From contig RDEW01000004.1 of the NCBI GenBank assembly GCA_011109175.1, positions 706,030-770,029 on the forward strand: a DNA stretch of 64,000 bases, given 5' to 3'. This DNA is from Dicyema japonicum. Lineage: Eukaryota > Dicyemida > Rhombozoa > Dicyemidae. Shown here piece after piece: positions 56,760 through 64,000 of this stretch (the stretch's first letter is position 1; the number at the start of each line of letters is the position of its first letter). A program made the translations under genes and the position numbers. Under the pieces are notes generated by a model. That model was not told the DNA's origin, made no database searches, and was given only the letters and a program-made list of their open reading frames with translations.

Positions 56760-58203
56760 CTAATCTTTATTTTTTCTTTCCTGTACAAAAAGGTATCTAA
56801 GTGATGAATGTAATGAATACGTCAAAATGAAAGCAACCAAAATGAAAAGAAGCGGCAAAATGAATATTATGCGTGCATGGTAGTACGAAATGATGTAAAG
56901 TCGAAGTCCTACAGCACATCCCAGTACTCTGCAAAAACCTTCGAGCAATAGAATTATGGAGAACAGACAGCCTGGGAGTTAGGAATGATCAACCTTTTTC
57001 ATCATTGTCGACTAATTTGGCCAAAATTGATCTCAGAATGGTGGAAGGAAGAGTTTGACATGAGAGGAATACCATGGCTATTATAAAACTGGGGACCAAC
57101 CAGAATAAACGAAAAACTTGTTCTGCGCAAACCCAAGCATGAGAAATCCCACAATGTTCACCAAACACGTTGTGATTCCGAAAGCAATATCATTGATTCG
57201 TTGGTATTCCAAGTTGTCGACACTCTTGAAGAACTTGGAACTGAGATAACATAGAATAAGTCCCCCGGCACTGGGAATAGAGATCGCAAAGCCGTATTCC
57301 ATGTTGTTCATCACAAAGGGGTCAGATGTCAGGTAGAGGTAAGAGATGGACATAAAGTCTAATAATAATCCACGAAACTACAGTTATTGGCCAAAAATGA
57401 GATCAGAAAACAAAAAGGTAAAATAATATGAATTTACTGGAATCTCGTTTTTTCAGTACAACTCGGAACAAATTCCTTATAAATTATAAATTCAACCTAA
57501 AATTGAAGGAGGGTTCGTTACGTCGATCGTTTGTCTCGAGGATTCGTATATCCTTGACATAAATTAGCCCATAAATCGCGGAGACAAAGTAGCAGATTAT
57601 TGAGGACGTGAATACAATGCTGAGTTCCTGCATATCCGCGAAATACCCCGAAATATTATCCGCCACTAATACAGCAAGAATGGAGAATAGTTCGACAATC
57701 AGTAGTTTGGTGGAAATCAGTTCAAATGTGGAAGTGGTGGCGATGTAACTGAAGCATGCCTGTTTCAGCACGTAGGTTCCCCCGAAAATGTAGAAGAGTA
57801 AAGTACTCGTGTACATCATCCAGAATCCAAAATCAAAGTACATTAAGTATATGAGAAACAGACAGCCGATAGAGGTTCCTACGTTTGGAACAGTAAAGGA
57901 CAGTTTATAGCGACCTCTGTCGATTTGAATGCCAAATATGAAAATAATGACGACAGGAATGAAAATTATGACTAACACGTTTATGGTCATAACATTGTTG
58001 GCTATCCTCTGTACTTGGACTCGTTTGAATTGAGTCACGTAATTATTATTTTTTAGTGATTGCAGGAACGTGCAATTCTGGTAAATGTTTTTGCAGGCAA
58101 TTTCATAAGCCATGACTTGTCTCGAAAACAAATATAAATTTTCAGCCAATATAATCAAAAACATTAGTGGTCCCACAAAACTAGAATTTGGCAAAGTTTC
58201 CAT
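56760..58203 (-). CDS. SLC46-like major-facilitator transporter
   Basis: Twelve-span carrier of the SLC46 family, whose members include the proton-coupled folate transporter (A1) and lysosomal or plasma-membrane solute carriers (A2, A3). Start ATG 58203-58201 gives METLPNSSFVGPLMFLIILA. Introns 57476-57496 (21 nt), 57378-57411 (34), 57089-57117 (29) and 56972-56993 (22) give 445 residues in one frame, about the usual length. Landmarks are NVMTINVLVIIFIPVVIIFI, ACFSYIATTSTFELISTKLL, VADNISGYF, NLFRVVLKK and LPSTILRSILAKLVDNDEKG. The N-terminal luminal loop has the motif-like NCTF sequon. The substrate cannot be inferred. Confidence 0.85.
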
Positions 58204-58379
58204 TTTATAATTTTCTTGAATATGTGTGACACAATTCCCACAAGATTAATTATTCTGGTACATTTTACTTTGACATTTTATTGTTTTATTTTTTTGATGG
58301 TTAACCGTTAATTTAATAATTTAATTTTTATTAATTTATAATTAATTCTCGCGGCAAAAGCTTAATTTGGGATGCTGCC
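58204..58379. promoter_or_regulatory. Possible SLC46 promoter region
   Basis: AT-rich upstream flank of the minus-strand SLC46-like start, no defined site. Listed as the spacer most likely to hold its promoter. Confidence 0.2.
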
Positions 58380-58700
58380 TGTACTGACAGCTTTTCCCAG
58401 TCGAAACTTTTGAGGTCGGCAATGAAAGCGGGATAGGCTGCCCGTTTATATGAAAACTCAAAAATAAAGAAATACAGCAGCCTCCTAAACCGTTTCCATG
58501 TACAGCCAGTGGTCGTCGAGACGAGCGGAGTCTTTGGCCCCAAGACGGTCTCTTTCCTTAGAGCACTTGGGTGTCTATTGACCAAAGCCTCGAGGGAGCG
58601 TCGGGAAACCGAGTGGCTTTTCCAAAGGATATCCCTGGCAGTAGTCAGAGGTAACAGCCACTCGATCATATCCGCTGGACTCAGTAATATCCCAGTTGAA
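58380..58700 (+). mobile_element. LINE C-terminal domain fragment
   Basis: Reads VVETSGVFGPKTVSFLRALG, then EWLFQRISLAVVRGNSHSII, the C-terminal end of the domain found intact at 32628-33581. The N-terminal part is missing. Confidence 0.65.
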
Positions 58701-58737
58701 TCATGAATAGAATTGTTATTAAAAAAAAATTTACAAA

Positions 58738-59428
58738 ATGTCACACGAAAGTGATATTCCTTCAGGTCAGTTTAATATCCTTTCAAGAGACCGGGATATT
58801 CAGAATGCCACAGAGAGGATCCAAAATAACTTGGATAGTCTAAACGTTTGGATAATAGAAAACCGGCTTAGGATGAGTGCAGAAAAGTCAATCACTTCCC
58901 TTTTCACCTCGGACAAAAGATTGGGAAGGAGGACTGTCACCTTGAAGGTAGACAAGGACGATATCTTTTTCAACAGATGTCAGATGATATTGGGAGTGAA
59001 AACATTCTCACAAAATGTGAAATGAAAATTATGTGAAATGAAAATTAATTTCTAAAGACCTTTTCTGGATTATGGAAGGTCGGTACCCACCCAGTACTGA
59101 AGAACGTATACAAGCAGTACATTGAGCCATGTATCTCATATGCATGCGATTCGTGAAGGCCCTTCATCTCATATAAAAATAAATGAAAAGTGGAGAAATG
59201 CAGAAGAGGGCGTTCAGAATTACGGAGCGATGTATTCGTTGGGAAAATGGATCCGGACCGACTCCTCTGGAAGTCCTCATGCGGCTAGATTCTGGGATGA
59301 CTCAAAGCACCTCTGCACACAGTCGCCCGATACGTACATGTGTCGGATCGAGAAAGGAACATCGAGAAAAGATGGGGACTTTATTCGAACATATCGGGAT
59401 CACGTGATAGTTAGTTTTGATTTTTGAC
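58738..59428 (+). mobile_element. Jockey-like LINE 3' part
   Basis: Contains RDIQNATERIQNNLDSLNVW, ENRLRMSAEKSITSLFTSDK and QMILGV, then KQYIEPCISYAC (about 59105-59150) and the C terminus GPTPLEVLMRLDSG with SRKEHREKMGTLFEHIGIT. Homologous to 25600-25830 and to 51620-52298. One or two frameshifts. Confidence 0.7.
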
Positions 59429-59820
59429 GTGGTCTTTGGGTATTTAAATAATAAATATCTTTTAAACTTTATCTGGAGACTGTTCTTCGGGATCCGAGAG
59501 CTAAAATTTGTCCACTTTTATCTTGGAAATAATATATGCGGATTTACAAGGGCAATTTTTTATGGCAACTAAAATTTCAAAAATGGCATTTATGGCATCT
59601 AAAAATGAATAAAAACTATAGAAAAATTTATAATTCGACCAAACAATTTTTTTATTTATTATGAAACATAATTATGTAATTTTTAACATTATTTTTATTA
59701 AAATTTCTTTCGAAAATTTCAATAGCTCACTCAATACTGCGAAAAGTTCAGTGATGTGATAAAAAAAATTGTTTTATTTTTAACTACACAAACAACTAGT
59801 AAAAGCTTAATTCAGTCAAC
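59429..59820. other. AT-rich spacer
   Basis: Contains the possible left end of an inverted-end element at 59551 (see the separate entry). No gene. Confidence 0.3.
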
Positions 59821-60039
59821 TCCCTGTTATTCCCCATCTCCACGTCAGAGTCAGTCGAAATATCTCTGTTAGAGTCCAGTGGGATGTCCTCATGGCATGC
59901 CAGTTCTACAAGTGGAGAGGTAGCAGAGGTTTACCCTTCATTAGAAAACTTCATCCTGTGGTTGTGTTCAATCAGCATGCTTTAGAGAGTCCTTTTCAAT
60001 ACAACTGACTGGATGAAGTTCTCGTTGCTCCTTCAACAG

Positions 60040-60480
60040 ATAGCTTATCCGTATAGTTTTTGAAGCATTTCGAGACAACTCCATTCCAGGTGGATTATCT
60101 TTACTTGACAATCGTAGGGAATCGAAAGCTCATTTGCGAGGAAGTCGTACTTGTGACATTTTTCTACTTCCACCTGTTTTAGGCGATCCTGAGATGTGAT
60201 TCCTACTTCTATTAGAATTATCTCATTCTTGATCTTGTTATATACAAAGATACTTTTGTTTCAGTCACAATCGACTCTTATCTCAACATTCTGTGTTGGT
60301 AGAATCGACTGAACTGAATGTCCCTTCAACTTTATAGCCTTTTTGATTCCATATACACTGCATGGATTGAGATGTAACCATTTTAAAACTTCGTTGTGTC
60401 TTCGGACGTAATCACTATTTAACATTCTACCACACTGAGTGGCCAAGTGATCAACAGTCTTCTTTTTCTAGCAATGGTTA
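60040..60480 (-). mobile_element. LINE relic
   Basis: The minus strand reads MATQCGRMLNSDYVRRHNEV, LKGHSVQSILPTQNVEIRVD, then GITSQDRLKQVEVEKCHKYD in broken frames. Homologous to 21590-21890 (+) and 34440-34725 (-). Confidence 0.6.
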
Positions 60481-60899
60481 CATAATGTCTCCGACGTAGA
60501 AAAAAAACAAATTCCTGTCTTGCAAGAGGCAATACATTGCTTCACTTTTTGGGCCGATATTTCATTATGATAACCATGCACTGAATGTTTCTACATCAAC
60601 AATGGGTTCCTCCGTGCATCTGAAGAGCACAGAATGTCATTTTTTTACAATTAATTTTATCAAGAAAATATCGAGTCTGGGTGGTCTTGAGGGACTGAAT
60701 ATCCATGTTGTCTTTGTAGGCAATTCCATATTTAGAGACAATATTTTATTTTTTTATAAAGACAATTATTTACAAAGAAACAAATGTTAATTGAGGAAGC
60801 CTGTGTCTGAACCGATTTAAAAATTTTCGTGCTTCAATATGTGTCAATACAAGTTGCGTCCCACACCAAAGATCTTCAAGATGTGTAAGGGAAAAGGGT

Positions 60900-61065
60900 C
60901 ATCCCGTCAGGTCTCTTTTCATCTTCTTGATCGAGACCCACGGGTTCAAGCTGAGATAGGAAGCCTGTAGCCTTCAGAGCTCTGACGATCACATCGTTCA
61001 GAGCAGCGTGACGTAGTCCTCTTCCGGCACTTCTTCTGCAGGACAGCGGGTGCAATCCCTTCGTA
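60900..61065 (-). mobile_element. LINE C-terminal domain fragment
   Basis: The minus strand reads [20 protein letters not shown], then LEPVGL and the broken equivalent of DGKRPDG. Same module as 32628-33581 and 39597-40604. Confidence 0.65.
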
Positions 61066-61099
61066 TTTTTATAAAAATAATTTTTTTAATTAAAGACAA

Positions 61100-61410
61100 T
61101 TGTGGGATTGCAGTTGTCCGCGGAAACGCTTACTCCGTAATGTAGCAGTCGCTCTTCCCCATAGTTAATAAATAATATTTGTAAAACAATTATTTAACAA
61201 AGAAACAAATGTTAGTTGAGGAAGCCGTCTGCGTGGATCGCGAACGAGTTCCCTCGAAGTATGGCCATTCCAATCTTTTGTCTCAGCCATAACCCTTCTC
61301 GTTGATGGCTCATTGAGTGTATTTCCTTGTAAATCATCAGGGGAAATGCGTTTTTAATTATGAGAGCAACCAGCAGTTGCTAACTGTTAGTTTTTGCGTT
61401 TATAATAAAA
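61100..61410 (+). mobile_element. Two LINE 3'-end fragments
   Basis: 61100-61190 matches the end of the element at 39597 in the opposite orientation (gtccgcggaaacgcttactc, then ccatagttaataaataatat). 61300-61410 matches the 3' end at 25455-25565 (ctcattgag...catttccttg...agcaaccagcagttgctaac). Confidence 0.6.
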
Positions 61411-61739
61411 ATATATAAATTAAAAAATTTTGGAAAATGGCATTTTATGGCTAAAATTGCCCACTTATTACAATCAAACGAGAAGGCAAATTTACCAATG
61501 AGATATGGAGGAGAGCAAAGGCTTAGAAAAAAGTCGAATCTTTGCTTGGCGACATGGAAGATATTTAGTGAAGGAAGATGTTATCAAAAAACACTAAGAG
61601 ACTAAATTCGGCATGGCTGTTTCAAGAAAAGTTCTTACCCATACTGCTCTACAACTCGGGAACGTAGTGACTAATTCGGACATGTGATAACTTGAATTTT
61701 TCACAGAAAAAAACGGACTCTACTAGGGATATACTACCC

Positions 61740-61975
61740 AATGATGATAAAAAACCAAGACTTATGCACAGCTTGAAAATCGGAGTACCTGGATACAATC
61801 ATTACCAAGACCCGATGGAGACTATTTGGGCACATATTACGGGTAAATCATGTCGTCCCTGCCAACGATATTATAGAATCATACTTCCTCTGTTCACGGC
61901 TTTTAGAAGGAAGCCACTAACAACTTCTAAAATATTTTAAAATAGCATTAAAGAAGCAGATGATCTAGACCAGGC
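61740..61975 (+). mobile_element. LINE relic, C-terminal tail
   Basis: Reads TRWRLFGHILRVNHVVPAND and then IIESYFL, the LFGHILR tail also seen near 41420 and 55985. Confidence 0.5.
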
Positions 61976-62179
61976 ATGTCAAACACGCGACCCTTTGCAC
62001 GCAGGCGTGTGACCTGCATAAATGATTGTTATATAGTCGACCACATTGCACGCATTCTACACAGCAGTCCGTTGGTTGTCGTTCATAAGCGCTCAAACGA
62101 TTTAAAATTTTGGAAATGTATGACGACATCAATCGTTTCATTACAACCCTTGATTTTCCTAACTGCAAAGAACTCAAGT

Positions 62180-62420
62180 GTACTTACATTTGCAAAATAT
62201 GAAATGAATGATTACAATTGTTATATTTGGCGTCGTGGAGTGTCATCGAATATAGCCTTTGTAGTAGGTTTGAAAATTACTACCAAATGTGTCAATAAAA
62301 TTGGGAACATAATCGCGATGCGAATCGGCGACTCCTGTCAACAGAAATGGTTCTCTCGTCGGTTCGGAGTTGTCATTGTCCGCGGAAACACTCACTGTCT
62401 TGTTTCTATTTTTTGTTAAC
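62180..62420 (+). mobile_element. LINE C-terminal domain fragment
   Basis: Reads LNRIGN-like text, then FGVVIVRGNTHCLVS before the stop, parallel to FERISLAILRGNSHAV at the end of the intact frame at 32628-33581. Frames are broken upstream. Confidence 0.5.
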
Positions 62421-62449
62421 TAATTGTGAAATTTAGTTCCTATATATCA

Positions 62450-62545
62450 TCAGCCACCCCTTTTCTCGTCTGTTCTTCCTTAACGATCCGATGGCTAGTA
62501 AGAAGGACAGCGATCTGACTCCCCGAGCTCTCGTCCATCTAACTA
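62450..62545 (-). repeat. Repeat shared with 13890-13985
   Basis: Reads RGVRSLSFLLAI on the minus strand, matching RGIKSLSILLAI at 13900-13985. Probably LINE-derived. Confidence 0.4.
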
Positions 62546-62859
62546 TCGCAGTCATCTATTTTACAAGACCGATTATTATTATTAGAAACTGAACTAAGAG
62601 TTTGCTAGAGGGTTCATAGTTTTGCCTTTATGGCCTGGCCACACGCACGTCCCCCATCTCCTAAATTACTAGTGTTCTCTCATGAGGAGTCTCAAGACAG
62701 AGCCCTACGGGACTCCTCTCACAAATGAAATATCTTCTAATACGCACTTGAGATATCCTCCCGGTTAACAGGACAGCATTTATACAAGGAAAGAACCTTT
62801 TAATAAAGTCTTGCGGATATTCAGTCTCAGAGAATATCATTCGATCGAATTTCTATTTT

Positions 62860-64000
62860 TTACAGCACAACCTCAGTAACTGATAAGATTAAATGTAAAT
62901 GAGTGAAAATAATCAACCAATAAAATGCCAGAACGAAATATAACCTTTTTGGGTTGCACCATAGGTCAGACGTCTTCAATGTCCCTTCTCGACTCAGGCC
63001 TTTCGCCCAACTTCTCAAGCGGAGTGCGCACTCGTCTCGACAGTCCACTTTATATGGGAGTCTTCTGGCATTCTTTGGGTGGAAATCATCTCACATTTGT
63101 ATTCTATACACATGGTCTCCACTGATTATATGCGTACAGGACCCCCATATTACGGAATCCCCGTAGAATCGCTGTTGAATAACATCATTACTCAACAAGG
63201 CATATATATTAGTCACTATCGCACAAAACTATGTTTTAGAAGGACATGGTGGAATGTTTGGCTTGCGGGATTGAGACCTCCCAGAAGCATTATAAATTAC
63301 CCATATGTTCCACGTGTAATTCGTTTTTTAGGTTCTAATTCTTATCATCCCCCAGATATAATGCCAAGCACCGTCGATATTCATTTTGCTACAGAAATGG
63401 GCACTGTGATGTTAACTTTTTAATAAAAGACAAATGTAAAGCTTGTCGACTCCAGAAATTCTTCAACGTGGGTCTCAGCTATGAGGGTTTCAATATTTTA
63501 AAACTCAGTGATTTACGACAATTATATCACGAAAACACCGCCACATGAGAAACTCGTGTACATCGATTCCATCATGGACGACGTATTCGAGCCTATAATT
63601 CGTAGATTATTACTTTTAGGACATTTTATCATTTTTTGAGGTCTGCCAAGTCCTTCGCTATGTCTCAGGAAATGAAAAGTTACACGTGGTTGAACTCAAA
63701 GTGGATTGAAACATTGATTCAGCAGGAAAAAATATTATGCTCGGCATCGGTAAGACTGCCGGTTTAGAATGTAGGATTTGCTGTATTACCGCTATTTCTC
63801 TCTGAGCATGAATTTGGTGATTAGTTGTCTCATCATATGTGAGTCCTCCCAAAATGAAGTATCATTCCACCAATCTTTGCAGATTTTTAACAATTTGAAA
63901 CATAGTTTGGATTTTTTGAATTTATCGTACTTGGATTTCAACTATTTTCGGATTATTTGCTTTTTTAGGTGCTACTTTCAAGATCATTCTGTGGGGGTTT
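62860..64000 (+). other. Candidate gene at right edge, unresolved exons
   Basis: Coding-looking plus-strand stretches: 63079-63423 (115 codons with stop, containing GPPYYGIPVESLLNN and YPYVPRVIRFLG) and about 63515-63590 (YDNYITKTPPHEKLVYIDSI, then MDDVFEPIIRRLLLL). Around 63637-63740 either EVCQVLRYVSGNEKLHVVEL or, after a possible 28-nt intron, EMKSYTWLNSKWIETLIQ is readable. I cannot join them into one frame or name a family, and the sequence ends at 64000. It may be one gene cut by the window edge or chance frames. Confidence 0.3.

Larger units (their letters stand above)
59551..61469. mobile_element. Possible DNA transposon with GGGCAATTTT ends
   Basis: Left 'ggcaattttttatggcaac ... aatggcatttatggcat' at 59551 is roughly mirrored at 61425-61469 (complement 'gggcaattttagccataaaa ... 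tgccattttcc'). Flanks (atttacaa, acttatta) do not form a clear duplication. The interior is made of LINE pieces. Weak call. Confidence 0.35.

Noticed and set aside
61970-62100. End of a hAT-type element (ccaggcatgtcaaacacgcg)
   Set aside because: Resembles ends of some hAT MITEs, but no matching opposite end or target duplication was found.
1-64000. CRISPR array or bacterial operon
   Set aside because: Tandem arrays seen are transposon ends without spacer structure, and genes contain spliceosomal introns.
1-64000. Ciliate origin because of 25-nt introns
   Set aside because: TAA, TAG and TGA all act as stops in the resolved genes, and CAPS and other animal families are present.

Overview
This window is nuclear DNA from a small-genome animal. 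The standard genetic code fits every exon, and the genes include animal or cilium-associated families: CAPS/CADPS, nephrocystin-1 and a SLC46-type carrier. Almost every intron is only 21-34 nt long. In six genes (Aurora, cyclin C, squalene epoxidase, CDK11, YIPF5, SLC46) removing the introns I placed by homology leaves a length divisible by three; in two of them one intron has a non-standard end. Dicyemid mesozoans (parasites of cephalopod kidneys) are known for introns of this size and for reduced gene sets, so I infer a Dicyema-like animal. Ciliates such as Paramecium also have introns near 25 nt, but their reassigned stop codons and this gene content argue against them.

Host genes, left to right: CAPS (+, 5' end outside the window, to 3111); a coiled-coil protein (-, 3608-4365); an Aurora-type kinase (+, 5361-6282); cyclin C (-, 7426-8310); squalene epoxidase (-, 11557-13130); CDK11/PITSLRE kinase (+, 16552-18047); nephrocystin-1 (-, 26618-29445); NAD(P)HX epimerase (-, 30463-31187, two frame breaks); TCF25/Rqc1 (-, 45101-47023); a small unknown gene divergent from TCF25 (+, from about 47183); YIPF5/Yip1 (-, 53524-54255); a SLC46-like transporter (-, 56760-58203). 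Unassigned coding-looking exons lie at the right edge. The genes are not an operon or pathway cluster. They cover secretion, cell cycle and transcription, sterol synthesis, cilia, metabolite repair, ribosome quality control, ER-Golgi traffic and transport.

Between these compact genes the window is filled with decayed mobile elements. There are Jockey-like LINEs (endonuclease, reverse transcriptase, CCHC gag) and one or more other LINE families whose last domain carries a recurring LEPVGL...DGKR.DG module. DNA transposons include a Tc1/mariner element with satellite-like ends, two hAT relics and two elements with Ginger-type ends (one still carrying gypsy-like integrase pieces). A foldback-like element has 9-bp target duplications, ends built of 93-bp tandem units and one intact 317-residue open frame. 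tRNA-derived SINEs and short 5'-truncated retroposons are scattered throughout. Several insertions are nested up to four levels, and target-site duplications allow the order of events to be read.

The best candidates for something undescribed are the foldback-like element with its captured, still-open LINE C-terminal domain (32312-34248), the Ginger-type elements (42778-44487 and 48499-50617), and two ultra-short introns that seem to use non-standard splice ends.
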